A stretch of DNA of 64,000 nt from CAYQSU01 sp964420325 (GCA_964420325.1 CAYQSU010000001.1:43339-107338); one strand, 5' to 3'; positions 14,315 to 25,625 are shown, numbered from the stretch's first letter. Made by a program: numbers and translations. Notes: a model not told the origin generated them from the letters alone.

Positions 14315-17091
14315 CCGCCGGCGAGATCCTGGCCGAGCCCGCCCCGCGCCACGTCTTCCTGATCGACGGCTCCGGCTTCATCTTTCGCGCCTACCATGCC
14401 CTGCCGGCGCTCGCGCGCGAGGACGGCACCCCGGTTGGCGCCGTCTACGGCTTCGTCACCATGCTGATGAAGCTCCTCAGCGAGACCGATGCGGATCACG
14501 TCGCGGTCATCTTCGACACCGCACGGCGCACGGTCCGCCACGACCGGTATCCGGACTACAAGGCCAACCGCCCCGACCCGCCGGAGGACTTGGTGCCGCA
14601 GTTCGCCCTGGTCCGCGAGGCGACCCGGGCGCTCAACGTCGCGCTGGTCGAAAGCGAGCGGTACGAGGCCGATGACCTGATCGCCACCTACGCGCGACTC
14701 GCGAGGGAGGCCGGCGCCGAGGTCACCATCGTTTCCTCCGACAAGGATCTGATGCAGCTGGTCGGCGACGGCGTCGTCATGTTCGACGCCATGAAGAACC
14801 GCACCATCGGTCTCGAGGAGGTGAAGGAGCGCTTCGGCGTCGAACCGGCGAAGGTGGTCGAGGTTCAGGCACTGATCGGCGATCCGATCGACAACGTTCC
14901 GGGCGTACCCGGCATCGGCGTCAAGACGGCAGCGCAGCTGATCCAGACCTACGGCGACCTCGACACCCTGCTCGGGCGGGTCGACGAGATCAAGCAGCCG
15001 AAGCGGCGCCAGGCGCTCGCCGAGCACGCCGAGGCGGCGCGCCTTTCGCGCGAGCTCGTCCGCCTGCATGACGACGTGCCGGTCGCCGGGCCGTTGAACG
15101 CGTTCGCCGTGAGAAAGCCGGACGCCGACGCGCTGCGTGCCTTTCTCGAGGCGCAGGCGTTCCGATCGCTGGTCGCCCGTGTCGACAGCCTGGCGGCCGC
15201 CGGCGACGGCCGGCCGACACCGGCAAGGGCGGACACCTCCGCCTACGAGCTGGTCCAGACCGAGGCGGCGCTCGAGCGCTGGGTCGCGGAGGCCCGGCTC
15301 AGGGGCGTCGTCACCCTCGACGTCGAGACGACAAGTCTCGACGCGCTCCGCGCCCTGCTCGTCGGGTTCTCGCTTGCGCTCGATGCCAGCCGCGCGTGCT
15401 ATGTTCCGCTGGCGCACCGGCAGCCGCACGCGCAGGGCGAACTCGGCCTGGCGGACCGAGACGAGGCGGCGGGAGCGCCGGCGCCGGCGCAAATTCCCTT
15501 GGATCGCGCCATCGCCCTCGTCAAGCCGCTGTTCGAGGATCCGTCGGTCCTCAAGATCGGCCAGAACATCAAGTACGACATGGAGGTGCTGGGCCGCTAC
15601 GGCATCGCCGTGGCGCCGGTCGACGACACCATGGTGCTGTCCTACGTGCTGGAGGGTGGTCTCCACGGCCACGGCATGGACGAGCTCGCGCGGCTGCATT
15701 TCGGCCACGAGACCATCAAGTACAAGGACGTCGCCGGCTCCGGCGCGGCCCAGGTGACGTTCGACCGGGTGCCGCTGGACAAGGCGCTCGCCTATGCCGC
15801 CGAGGACGCCGACATCACCCACCGCCTGCATGCCCTGCTCAAGCCGCGGCTGATCGCCGAGCATCTGGTCAGCGTCTACGAGACGATGGAGCGGCCGCTG
15901 ATCGGCGTGCTCGCCGAAATGGAGCGCGCGGGCATCCTCGTCGATGCCAGGGAGCTGCAGCGACTCAGCAGGGAGTTCGCGGCCCGCCTCGACGAGTTGG
16001 AGAGGGAGGTCCACAGGCTCGCCGGCCGTCCGTTCAACATCGGTTCACCGAAGCAGCTGGGCGAGGTGTTGTTCCTCGAGATGGGGCTGCCGGCCGGCAA
16101 GAAGGTCAAGACCGGCGGCTATGCCACCGGCGCCGACGTGCTCGAGGAGCTTGCCGCCCAGGGCCACGACCTGCCGGCCCGCGTGCTCGACTGGCGGCAG
16201 ATCGCCAAGCTCAAGAGCACCTACGCCGACGCGCTGATCGGTCAGATCAATCCCGAGACCGGCCGCGTCCACACGTCCTACGCCCAGGCGGTGGCGTCGA
16301 CCGGCCGGCTGTCGTCGTCGGACCCGAACCTGCAGAACATCCCCGTCCGCACCGAGGAGGGGCGGAAGATCCGCCGCGCGTTCGTCGCCTCCGCCGGCCA
16401 CGTCCTCCTCAGCGCCGACTATTCGCAGATCGAGCTTCGTCTGCTCGCCCACGTCGCCGGCATCGAGGCGCTGAAGGAGGCGTTCCGCAACGGCATCGAC
16501 ATCCACGCGCTGACCGCGTCCCAGGTCTTCGGGGTGCCCGTCGAGGCGATGGACCCGCTGATCCGGCGCAAGGCCAAAGCCATCAACTTCGGCATCATCT
16601 ACGGCATCTCGCCGTTCGGGCTCGCCCGCCAGCTCGGCATCTCCAAAGGCGAGGCGGGCCAGTACATCGACGCTTACTTCGACCGCTATCCCGGCATCCG
16701 CGACTACATGGAAAGGACCAAGGCCGAGGCGCGAGAGCACGGCTTCGTCACGACCTTGTTCGGCCGCCGCTGCCACGTCCGCGGCCTCAAGGACAAGAAC
16801 CCGTCGGTCCGCAGTTTCGCCGAGCGCGCCGCGATCAACGCTCCCATCCAGGGCGGCGCCGCCGATATCATCAAGAGGGCGATGATCCGGATCCCGAAGG
16901 CCTTGAAGCGAAAGGGGGTGGCGGCGCGCATGCTGTTGCAGGTCCATGACGAACTCGTGTTCGAAGTCCAGGCTTCCGAGGTCGACGAGGCGCGGGCGCT
17001 CGTCGTCGGTATCATGGAGGCGGCGGCGGATCTCGACGTGCCGCTGGTGGTCGACGCCGGCGTCGGCGCCAGCTGGGACGAGGCCCACTGA
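14311..17091 (+). CDS. polA: DNA polymerase I
   Basis: A full-length Pol I of about 926 residues for Okazaki-fragment processing and excision repair. The 5' nuclease begins HVFLIDGSGFIFRAYH. The 3'-5' exonuclease is intact: D-x-E in TLDVETTSLD (about residue 337), N-x-x-x-D in QNIKYD and Y-x-x-x-D in YAAED. Polymerase motif A is SADYSQIELR (about 703), motif B RRKAKAINFGIIYG and motif C LQVHDELVFE. No ATG, GTG or TTG occurs in frame between the upstream gene and the conserved N-terminus. CTG at 14311 has GGGAGG about ten bases upstream and overlaps the previous TGA, so I take it as the start. Length agrees with the family (about 900-1000 residues). Confidence 0.95.
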   Translation: MTAGEILAEPAPRHVFLIDGSGFIFRAYHALPALAREDGTPVGAVYGFVTMLMKLLSETDADHVAVIFDTARRTVRHDRYPDYKANRPDPPEDLVPQFALVREATRALNVALVESERYEADDLIATYARLAREAGAEVTIVSSDKDLMQLVGDGVVMFDAMKNRTIGLEEVKERFGVEPAKVVEVQALIGDPIDNVPGVPGIGVKTAAQLIQTYGDLDTLLGRVDEIKQPKRRQALAEHAEAARLSRELVRLHDDVPVAGPLNAFAVRKPDADALRAFLEAQAFRSLVARVDSLAAAGDGRPTPARADTSAYELVQTEAALERWVAEARLRGVVTLDVETTSLDALRALLVGFSLALDASRACYVPLAHRQPHAQGELGLADRDEAAGAPAPAQIPLDRAIALVKPLFEDPSVLKIGQNIKYDMEVLGRYGIAVAPVDDTMVLSYVLEGGLHGHGMDELARLHFGHETIKYKDVAGSGAAQVTFDRVPLDKALAYAAEDADITHRLHALLKPRLIAEHLVSVYETMERPLIGVLAEMERAGILVDARELQRLSREFAARLDELEREVHRLAGRPFNIGSPKQLGEVLFLEMGLPAGKKVKTGGYATGADVLEELAAQGHDLPARVLDWRQIAKLKSTYADALIGQINPETGRVHTSYAQAVASTGRLSSSDPNLQNIPVRTEEGRKIRRAFVASAGHVLLSADYSQIELRLLAHVAGIEALKEAFRNGIDIHALTASQVFGVPVEAMDPLIRRKAKAINFGIIYGISPFGLARQLGISKGEAGQYIDAYFDRYPGIRDYMERTKAEAREHGFVTTLFGRRCHVRGLKDKNPSVRSFAERAAINAPIQGGAADIIKRAMIRIPKALKRKGVAARMLLQVHDELVFEVQASEVDEARALVVGIMEAAADLDVPLVVDAGVGASWDEAH

Positions 17092-17109
17092 GCCGCGCGC
17101 CTGCCCCTC

Positions 17110-19347
17110 TCAGTCCGCCGCCGGCCCGCCGGCGGCGCGAGGCTGTCGCTCCCGTCGCTGCTCCTCCATGCGGACTCTTGCCGGCGGTGCCGATCCGTCC
17201 TTATCGACGCCGAAGTAGATCGTATGATGCGGGAACGGGATCTCGATGCCGAGCTCGTCGAAGCGCTTCTTCATGCGGCGATTGAACTCCCGGCCTACCA
17301 TCCACTGCTTGATCGGCCGCGTCTTGATCCGAGCCCGGATGATCACCGCCGAGTCCGCAAACCGGTCGACGCCGAGCACTTCGAGCGGCTCGAGGATGAA
17401 CGCGCCGTACTCGGGGTCCGCGCGCATCTCCTCGAGGATGGCCCTGATCACCTCGGAAACGTGGTCGGTGTTCTCGCGGTAGGCGACGCCGATGTCCATG
17501 GTGTAGTACGAGAACTCCTTGGTCAGGTTGGAGACGGTGCCGACCGAGCTGAAAGGAATGGTGTGCACGGTGCCGGAGAGATCGCGTAGCCTCAACGAGC
17601 GGATCGACATCGCCTCGACCAGCCCGCCGATGCCTGCGACGTTGACGACATCGCCGACCGAGATCGCGTCCTCGACCAGGATGAAGACGCCGGTGATGAT
17701 GTCCTGCACCAGTCTCTGGGCGCCGAAGCCGATGGCGAGTCCGACGACGCCAGCACCGGCGATCAAGGGTGCGATGTCGATGCCGAGCTCGGAGAGCGTG
17801 ATCAGCACCACCATCAGCCCGAGAAAGCCGAGGAGCGCCTTGCGCATGAGCGGCAGGAGCGTTCGCGCCCGGGCGCTGCGCTCGACGGGCCGCCCCCAGG
17901 CGTCGGTCTCCGCCAAATAGCGCCCGATCCAGAGATTGACCGCCTCCCAGACCAGCGTTGCGGCGCCGACAACGATCGCCATCGTCAGCGCGACTCCGAG
18001 CAAGCGCTGGCCGAGCGGGCTCTCGATCCAGGCGAGCGTGTCGATCCCCCACGCGCGGAGGACGGCCAGGGCGACGACGATCCAGAGAAGTCCGCGCGCC
18101 ACCGCGGAGAGGGCCGCCAGGTAGCGGTTGGCCCGCTCCCTGAGCCCGGGGTGGCGGCGCTCTCGCTCGTCGTCGATCGCGAAGACCCGTGCGAGCAGGC
18201 GCGACGCGGCGCTCTTGACGGCGATCGCTACGCCAACGATGACGACCGATGCGATCGTCCCGCGGACCATGAAGGCGAAGCCGCCTTCGATGCCGGTCAG
18301 CGATACCGCGTAGGCTGCGATCAGGTAGGCGATGGCCACTAGGTGCCAGACGCCCGCGATCGCCCGCAAGACCGGGTAGCCTCCCGGCCGCTCCGCCGTC
18401 CGGCCGCGACGCGCCAGCCACTGGGACACCGTCAACTTGTTCTGCAGGATCACGACGATCAGCAGGACGAGAATGACAAGCCCGAGAGCATCGCGGAGAA
18501 GCTCGGCGGCCCCGAACGGCAGCCCGAGCAGGACCGCGGCCTCGATGACGAAGTAGCCGAAGACGGCGACGGCGACGAAGCGCCGCACCCAGACGGTGAG
18601 GTAGTTGGCGGTCTCGTCCGCGACCGGAACGAGGCGCATCGCAGGCACGTCGGGCGCGAACAGCGTTCGCGCGACGACCATCACGGCGCGCGCGAGAACG
18701 TAGGCATTGACGAAATTAAGCGCAACGGCGCGAACTCCCTCCGCCGGCTGAATGGCGAGAGCGGTGAGGTAGCCGGCGACCGCGAAAGCGATCAGCGGAA
18801 CCAGGTCAAGCCCGGCATGGAGGAGGATGCGCGAGGTCCTGACGGCGATCGGCCCGCGCGAGGCGTGCTCAAGCCGGCCGCGGGTGCGCCGCAGGAGCCT
18901 GGATGTGGCCAGCTCCAAGATCCCGCCGACGGCGAAGATGAGCACGATGGCCCCGACCTCGCGGAGCGCCTTGGCGCGCAGCCCGGGGTCGGAAACGGCG
19001 CGGACGGCCCAATCGACGAGGGTCGGCCAGTCCTTGCTCCATGCGGCGACGGCGGCAACGGCATCGTTGAGATCGTCGGTGGCGGTGCCGACCGCCTGGA
19101 TCAGCCGGGAGCTGAAGGTCTTGGGCGGTGCGGCGTCCTCCGCGTGCCGTTTCACCGCGATCAGCGCGCGGATGGCGGCCAAAAGCTCGGCGCGCTTGGC
19201 GTCGTCTTCGAGGGTGGTCGCGAGTGCCTCGAGGTCCTCGACCGATGGACCGGCGGGCTCGCTCGCCGACCAGGCAGGATGAGCAAAGGAAAACGCGATC
19301 AGCGCCGCGATCAGCGCCGCGCGGAGGCACCAGGCCATGATCTCCAA
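17110..19347 (-). CDS. MscS-type mechanosensitive channel (large)
   Basis: A 745-residue inner-membrane protein. A signal peptide (about residues 1-28, ending WSA) precedes a periplasmic helical domain of about 110 residues. Roughly ten transmembrane helices follow, and the C-terminal MscS core shows IAGAGVVGLAIGFGAQRLVQDIITGVFILVEDAISVGDVV. That glycine/alanine-rich pore helix and beta domain are diagnostic. The size and layout resemble YbiO/MscK-like paralogues. It should open under hypo-osmotic shock. The start could also be ATG 19338, three codons later. The gene follows the RND pump on the same strand with a 114-base gap, so they are not clearly an operon. It is convergent with polA. Confidence 0.93.
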   Translation of the reverse strand: MEIMAWCLRAALIAALIAFSFAHPAWSASEPAGPSVEDLEALATTLEDDAKRAELLAAIRALIAVKRHAEDAAPPKTFSSRLIQAVGTATDDLNDAVAAVAAWSKDWPTLVDWAVRAVSDPGLRAKALREVGAIVLIFAVGGILELATSRLLRRTRGRLEHASRGPIAVRTSRILLHAGLDLVPLIAFAVAGYLTALAIQPAEGVRAVALNFVNAYVLARAVMVVARTLFAPDVPAMRLVPVADETANYLTVWVRRFVAVAVFGYFVIEAAVLLGLPFGAAELLRDALGLVILVLLIVVILQNKLTVSQWLARRGRTAERPGGYPVLRAIAGVWHLVAIAYLIAAYAVSLTGIEGGFAFMVRGTIASVVIVGVAIAVKSAASRLLARVFAIDDERERRHPGLRERANRYLAALSAVARGLLWIVVALAVLRAWGIDTLAWIESPLGQRLLGVALTMAIVVGAATLVWEAVNLWIGRYLAETDAWGRPVERSARARTLLPLMRKALLGFLGLMVVLITLSELGIDIAPLIAGAGVVGLAIGFGAQRLVQDIITGVFILVEDAISVGDVVNVAGIGGLVEAMSIRSLRLRDLSGTVHTIPFSSVGTVSNLTKEFSYYTMDIGVAYRENTDHVSEVIRAILEEMRADPEYGAFILEPLEVLGVDRFADSAVIIRARIKTRPIKQWMVGREFNRRMKKRFDELGIEIPFPHHTIYFGVDKDGSAPPARVRMEEQRRERQPRAAGGPAAD

Positions 19348-19461
19348 TCCCTAACCTCTGCGCCTACCTACGCAGATCGGGACAGGCCTCGCAACAGCCG
19401 ATTGGCAGAAGGACCTCCGCCCCGGGAGCATCGTGCCCTCGGCGATTGGTCGATGCGGCGC

Positions 19462-22400
19462 CTATCTCGCCGGTGCGTGCTCGGACGGCGACGCCGCCTC
19501 ACCGGCGGGTCGCCCGCCCTTGAGGCGCTCGCGCAGCTGCTGGAAGACGACGTAGAGAACGGGAATGAGGAAGATCCCGACCGCTGCGCTGGCGATCATC
19601 CCGCCGAACACGGCGGTGCCGACGCCGCGCCGGCTGAGCGCGCTGGCGCCCGTGGCGATGACCAGCGGGATGAGGCCGGCGATGAACGCGAAGCTCGTCA
19701 TCATCACCGCCCGGAACCGCAGGCGCGCGCCCATTTCCGCCGCTTCAAGGATCGGCATGCCCTTCTCCCGCTGATCCTTGGCGAACTCGACGATGAGGAT
19801 GCCGTTCTTGGCGGCCAGAGCGATGAGGATGACGAGGCCGATCTGCGCATAAAGATTGTTGTCAAGTCCCGACAGCCAGAGGGCGATCATCGAGCCGAGG
19901 ACGCCGACCGACACGGACAGCAGCACCGGGATGGGGATCGTCCAGCTCTCGTACAGCCCGACCAGGAACAGGTAAGCGAACAGCACGGCGAGGCCGAGAA
20001 TGGCAGTGGTCTGGCCCGCCGCCTTCTTCTCCTGCAGGGCGGTCGATGTCCATTCGAAGGCGTAGCCCGCGGGCAGCGTCGTCGCCGAGACCTCCTCCAA
20101 GGCAACCAGCGCCTGGCCGGAGCTGAATCCCGGCGCCGGGCCGCCGTTGACCGTGACGCTCCGGTAGTTGTTGTAGCGGATCAGCGTCTGCGGCCCGAGG
20201 AACAGTCGCGGCTCCGCGAAGGAGCGGACCGGCACCATCTCGCCCTGATCGTTGCGGACGTGGATGCGGTAGATGTCGTCGACGCGCTTGCGGTCGTCCG
20301 CCTCGCCCTGGATGTTGACCTGCCACACCCGGCCGAACAGGTTGAAATCGTTGACGTAAAAGCCGCCGAGCGTGGTCTGGAGGGCCCGGAACGCGTCGCC
20401 GATCTGGATCCCCAGCGTCTGTACCTTGTCGCGGTCGATGTCGAGAAACACCTGCGGCGTGTCGGCGGCGAAGGTGCTGAACACGCCCTGCAGCTCCGGC
20501 CTCTGGTTGGCCTCGACCACGAGGCCGCGCATCACCGCCGCCATGTCCTCGGGCGGCGCCCCCGTCAGGTTTTCGAGCTGATACTCGAAGCCGCCGGTCG
20601 TGCCGAGACCGACGATCGGCGGCAGGTTGAAAGCGACGACGGCCGCCTCCGGGATTGTCCGGGCCCGCGCGCCGAAGTTCGCAATGAGCCGGTCGGCACG
20701 AAGCGCGGGGTCCTCGCGTTCCCCGAACGGATCGAGGGTGACGATGAGAAAGGCGGAATTGGACTGGTTGAGACCGTCGATGAAATTGTACCCCGTGACC
20801 GATGAGAACACCTTGACGCCTTCGGTCTCGGCCAGGATCGCTTCGACCTTGTCGACCACGGCGGCCGAACGGTTGACGGAAGCGCCCTCCGGAAGCTGCA
20901 CGACCACGAAGAACGCACCCTGGTCCTCGCTCGGCAGGAACCCCGTCGGCGTGATCTTGAACAGCCAGCCCGCTCCGACGATGACGGCGACCAGCACCAC
21001 GAGACCCAGCACCGCCCGCCGGACGAGGTGGTGGACGGTGCGCGCGTAACCATCGCGGGTCCTGTCGATGGTGTTGGAGATCCAGCGCATCGGCCCCTTC
21101 AGCTCGTGGCCGGGTTTCAGGATGATTCCGCACAGTGCAGGACTGAGGGTGAGCGCGTTGATCGCGGAAATCACCATGGAGATCGAGACGGCGACCGCGA
21201 ACTGCTGAAACAACTGGCCGGTAATGCCCGGAATGAAGGCCGTCGGCACGAACACCGACAGGAGAACGAGGGTGATCGCGATGATCGGCGCCGTGATCTC
21301 CTTCATCGCCTCCTTGGCGGCTTCCTTCGGGGCCAGGCCGTGGGAGCGCATCTTCTCGTCGACCGCCTCGACGACGATGATCGCATCGTCGACGACGATG
21401 CCGATGGCGACGACGAGGGCCAGCAGCAGCACCGTGTTGGCGCTGAAGCCCATGGCCAGGACGAAGGCAAACGTGCCGATCAGGGCGACCGGCACGGCGA
21501 TGGTCGGGATCAGGGTCGCACGGAAGTTCCCGAGGAACAGGAAGACGACGATGACGACGAGGACGAACGCCTCGAACAGCGTGTGGATCACCGTTTCGAT
21601 GGTGTCCTCGACGAACACCGTGGTGTCGTAGTTGACCACGTAGTCGACATCGTCGGGGAAGCGTTCCTTCAGCTCCTCCATGCGGTGCCTGATGGCCTCG
21701 GCGACGGCGATCTGATTGGCGCCGGGCGCCAGGTAGATGCCGATCAGCGCCCCGGGCTTGCCGTTCAGCCGAGAGAAGGAGTCCGAGGTCCTGGCGCCCA
21801 GTTCGACGCGGCCGATGTCCCGAATGCGCAACACCGAGCCATCGGGATTGGCGCGGACGATGATGTTCTCGAACTCGGCGACATCGGTCAGGCGCCCCTT
21901 GGTCTGCAGCGTCAGCTGGAACTGCGCGTCCGATGTCATGGGCTGGGCGCCGATCCGCCCGACCGCAGCCTGCACGTTCTGGTTCTTGAGCGCGGCGACG
22001 ATGTCGTTCGGAGAGAGGCCGAGGCTGGTCAGGCGATCGGTGGAGAGCCAGATCCGCATGCTGTAATCGAGGGCACCGAAGAGGAACGCATCGCCGACGC
22101 CGCTGATCCGCGCCAACTCGTCGCGGACGTTGATGGTCGCGTAGTTGGACAGGTAGAGCGCATCGTAGGTGCCGTTCGGCGAGGTAAGGGCGAGGACCAT
22201 CAGCAGCGCCGACGACTGCTTCTTGACGATCACGCCCTGGCGCTGCGTTTCCTCCGGCAGCTGCGGCAACGCCTGCTGCACGCGGGTCTGCACGTTGACG
22301 GTGTTGATGTCGGGATCGGTGCCGAGGTCGAAGGTGACGGTGAGCGTGTAGCTGCCGTCGTTGCCGCTCACCGACTTCATGTACAGCATCTTGTCGACGC

Positions 22401-22614
22401 CGGTGACCTTGGATTCGATCGGCTGCGCGACCGTCGCCTCGACCACCGCGGCGTTGGCACCGGGATACGAGGTGGTCACCTTCACCTGCGGCGGCACGAT
22501 GTCCGGGAACTGCGCCGTCGGAATGGCGGCGATGGCGATCAGGCCGGCAATGGTGAGGACGAGCGAGATGACGATCGCCAGGCGTGGACGATCGATGAAG
22601 ACGGCGGAGATCAC
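19462..22614 (-). CDS. RND efflux permease (AcrB/MexB-like, HAE1)
   Basis: A 1050-residue proton-driven multidrug pump subunit. Twelve transmembrane helices in two halves flank two large periplasmic loops. The TM4 proton-relay aspartates are in GIVVDDAIIVVEAVDE, and the TM10 lysine is in LAAKNGILIVEFAKD. Typical HAE1 motifs appear: FIDRPRLAIVISLVLTIAGL at the N-terminus, and GVDKMLYMKSVSGNDG. It starts at GTG 22614, three bases after the adaptor stop, so the two genes form one operon. No outer-membrane factor gene follows, so the pump presumably borrows a TolC-type channel encoded elsewhere. Substrates cannot be predicted. Confidence 0.96.
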   Translation of the reverse strand: MISAVFIDRPRLAIVISLVLTIAGLIAIAAIPTAQFPDIVPPQVKVTTSYPGANAAVVEATVAQPIESKVTGVDKMLYMKSVSGNDGSYTLTVTFDLGTDPDINTVNVQTRVQQALPQLPEETQRQGVIVKKQSSALLMVLALTSPNGTYDALYLSNYATINVRDELARISGVGDAFLFGALDYSMRIWLSTDRLTSLGLSPNDIVAALKNQNVQAAVGRIGAQPMTSDAQFQLTLQTKGRLTDVAEFENIIVRANPDGSVLRIRDIGRVELGARTSDSFSRLNGKPGALIGIYLAPGANQIAVAEAIRHRMEELKERFPDDVDYVVNYDTTVFVEDTIETVIHTLFEAFVLVVIVVFLFLGNFRATLIPTIAVPVALIGTFAFVLAMGFSANTVLLLALVVAIGIVVDDAIIVVEAVDEKMRSHGLAPKEAAKEAMKEITAPIIAITLVLLSVFVPTAFIPGITGQLFQQFAVAVSISMVISAINALTLSPALCGIILKPGHELKGPMRWISNTIDRTRDGYARTVHHLVRRAVLGLVVLVAVIVGAGWLFKITPTGFLPSEDQGAFFVVVQLPEGASVNRSAAVVDKVEAILAETEGVKVFSSVTGYNFIDGLNQSNSAFLIVTLDPFGEREDPALRADRLIANFGARARTIPEAAVVAFNLPPIVGLGTTGGFEYQLENLTGAPPEDMAAVMRGLVVEANQRPELQGVFSTFAADTPQVFLDIDRDKVQTLGIQIGDAFRALQTTLGGFYVNDFNLFGRVWQVNIQGEADDRKRVDDIYRIHVRNDQGEMVPVRSFAEPRLFLGPQTLIRYNNYRSVTVNGGPAPGFSSGQALVALEEVSATTLPAGYAFEWTSTALQEKKAAGQTTAILGLAVLFAYLFLVGLYESWTIPIPVLLSVSVGVLGSMIALWLSGLDNNLYAQIGLVILIALAAKNGILIVEFAKDQREKGMPILEAAEMGARLRFRAVMMTSFAFIAGLIPLVIATGASALSRRGVGTAVFGGMIASAAVGIFLIPVLYVVFQQLRERLKGGRPAGEAASPSEHAPAR

Positions 22615-22617
22615 GGC

Positions 22618-23778
22618 TTAGGCTCCCGGGCCTGCGGCCGGCACCTCGGCCGGCTGCACCACCTGGCCCGGGCGGACCTTCTGCGCCCCTTCGATGATGA
22701 ACCGCTCACCTTCCTTTAGGCCCTCGGCGACCACGACCTGTCCCTCGCGGGCGGTTCCCAGGGTGATCCGCCGCGCCTCGACCTTGTCGTCGTCGACGAC
22801 GACGAGGACGAACAGGCCCGCCTGGTCCGCCTGCAGCGCCCGCTGCGGAATGACCAGTGCCGTTTGGGGCTTCCCGCTCTCCACCGCCACGGTCACCAAC
22901 TGGCCGTCGATGAGATGGCCATCGGGATTGGGGAGGTTCGCGCGAACGGCAAGGGTGTCGGTGCTACCGCTGATCTGGATGTCGGCGAAGTCGATGCGGC
23001 CGGGTTGAGGATAGATGCTGCCGTCGGCGAACTTGAGGCGGACGACCGCGGTATCTCGTGCCCGTTCGCGGGTCTCCTCGGCCGTCCTCTGGAGATCGAG
23101 CAGGAGGCGCTGGCTCACGGCAAAGGTGACATAGATGGGATCCTCGCTGACAATGGTCGCGAGCACGCCGCTGTCGGGTCCGACGATGTTGCCGACACTG
23201 TAGGCGGCGCGGCCGATGCGGCCCGTGATCGGCGCGCGGATCTCGGTGTAGCCGAGGTCGAGCTCGGCCTTCTCGAGGGCGGCCTTCGCCTCGAGGATTC
23301 TGGCCGCGGCGATGAGGTCGTTGGCGCGCCGTTCATCGACCACGGCCTCGGGGATGTCCTTCTTCTCCAACAGGATCTCGGACCGCCTGAGCTGTGCCGC
23401 GGTGTTGGCCTTGTCGGCCTCGGCGCTGGCGAGCTCCGCCTTGCGTTGGTCGAGCGTGGCGCGGTACTCGCTCTGCTGGATGACGAACAGAAGGTCGCCT
23501 TCCTTGACCTCGGCGCCCTCTTCGAACAGGCGCTTCTCGAGGAAGCCCGAGACGCGTGCCCTCAAATCCACCTTGTCGACCGCGGTGATCCGGCCGACGA
23601 ACTCGGTCGCCGACGTCACGTCCTTGAGGACCGCCTTGGTGACGGTGACCGCCGGCGGTGGCGCCGCCGGCTGCTCCTTGGGCTGCGGGTCGCAGGCGCT
23701 CGTTACCGTGGCCAGTACGGCAAGTGAGAGGCACGAGCCTCTGAAACCTTCCCCAAGTGGCCAAGACCGATCGGCCAT
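22618..23778 (-). CDS. RND efflux periplasmic adaptor
   Basis: A 386-residue membrane fusion protein that bridges the RND permease and an outer-membrane channel. The N-terminus has a lipoprotein-type signal (LAVLATVTSAC, Cys near residue 29). The first half of the lipoyl domain is VDKVDLRARVSGFLEKRLFEEGAEVKEGDLLFVI. The alpha-hairpin runs about residues 100-170, and the second lipoyl half is LDLGYTEIRAPITGRIG. A beta-barrel and membrane-proximal domain follow. ATG 23778 is chosen because an upstream ATG would add a basic, non-signal extension. No regulator gene adjoins it, so control may be by an unlinked factor. Confidence 0.94.
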   Translation of the reverse strand: MADRSWPLGEGFRGSCLSLAVLATVTSACDPQPKEQPAAPPPAVTVTKAVLKDVTSATEFVGRITAVDKVDLRARVSGFLEKRLFEEGAEVKEGDLLFVIQQSEYRATLDQRKAELASAEADKANTAAQLRRSEILLEKKDIPEAVVDERRANDLIAAARILEAKAALEKAELDLGYTEIRAPITGRIGRAAYSVGNIVGPDSGVLATIVSEDPIYVTFAVSQRLLLDLQRTAEETRERARDTAVVRLKFADGSIYPQPGRIDFADIQISGSTDTLAVRANLPNPDGHLIDGQLVTVAVESGKPQTALVIPQRALQADQAGLFVLVVVDDDKVEARRITLGTAREGQVVVAEGLKEGERFIIEGAQKVRPGQVVQPAEVPAAGPGA

Positions 23779-23912
23779 TCTTGCTCTCCCCGGCAAGGTT
23801 CGGATGGCAGATAGAACGAAGCCGTACCCTATGGGCCAAGGGCGTCGACGGCGCAAGCAGAAACCGAGTGACGGCTGCCGGTGATGACGGCGACGTGCGG
23901 CGTCGGGAGCGC

Positions 23913-24533
23913 CTACGCGGCGCGCGTTCCGGTGACGGGGCCGGACGCGTGGACAACCCGGCGCTTGAGCCGAATGGCCAGGCGATAGCCAAGGAGGATG
24001 GCCAAGACCGCGGCGTAGACCGCCGGCTCCCGGAGGTCGGCCTTCACCATCATGAAGAAGTGGAGGACGCCGAGGATGCCGGCGGCGTCGACGAGCCGGT
24101 GCAGGGCCCGCCAGCGTGGGGCACCGAGGCGCTTGATCCAGCCCTTCGTCGAGGTGACGGCCAGCGGAAAGAGAAGGAGGAACGCCGCCATGCCCAAGGT
24201 GATGTAGGTTCGCTTGACGATGTCCGCCCAGATCTCCCCCCAGGCGAAGAACTGGTCAAGTACAACGTAGCTGGTCAGATGCAGCGAGACGTAGAAGAAC
24301 GCGAACAGCCCCAGCATACGGCGGAACCGCATGAGCGCCGGGAGGCCGAGCAGCTCTCGCGCCGGCGTCACCGCCAGCGTGATGAGCAGCAAGCGCAGCC
24401 CCCAGTCGCCGAGAAAGCGATTGGTCGCCTCGATCGGGTTGGCGCCGAGGCCGCCGGCGAGCGCATGCCAGGCGAGCCATGCGAGCGGCAGCAGGCAAAG
24501 GGCGAACACGACGGGCTTGCCGATGCGGCGCAC
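23913..24533 (-). CDS. msrQ: MsrQ heme-binding membrane subunit of the MsrPQ system
   Basis: A 206-residue inner-membrane cytochrome b that passes electrons from the quinone pool to MsrP. Six helices are visible. Conserved elements are GDWGLRLLLITLAVTPAREL, MRFRRMLGLFAFFYVSLHLTSYV (heme His), the TYITLGMAAFLLLFPLAVTS segment, and WRALHRLVDAAGILGVLHFF, which carries further heme-ligand histidines. The best start is GTG 24533, just before RRIGKPVVFALC; no ATG fits. It follows msrP by 50 bases on the same strand, the usual operon order. Length compares with 211 residues in E. coli YedZ. Confidence 0.92.
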   Translation of the reverse strand: MRRIGKPVVFALCLLPLAWLAWHALAGGLGANPIEATNRFLGDWGLRLLLITLAVTPARELLGLPALMRFRRMLGLFAFFYVSLHLTSYVVLDQFFAWGEIWADIVKRTYITLGMAAFLLLFPLAVTSTKGWIKRLGAPRWRALHRLVDAAGILGVLHFFMMVKADLREPAVYAAVLAILLGYRLAIRLKRRVVHASGPVTGTRAA

Positions 24534-24583
24534 CCAGGCGTCCGACCGGGGGCGTCGCTGGTGAGCCGGGGCGGGACCAGAAC

Positions 24584-25546
<963 letters not shown>

Positions 25547-25591
25547 CGTCCTACACTCCCGCGTCGGCACCTGAAGGCGCGCCCCGCCAGA

Positions 25592-25625
25592 CCACTAGGT
25601 GGGGATTCGATCTTCTAGGTCGAAT
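25592..25625. promoter_or_regulatory. Two small palindromes between msrP and the GST gene
   Basis: In the 148-base divergent space there is CCAC-TAG-GTGG (25592-25602) and, three bases on, ATTCGA-N9-TCGAAT (25605-25625) followed by an A-run. Their position between divergent redox genes suggests operator sites, but no cognate regulator is encoded nearby. Confidence 0.35.
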
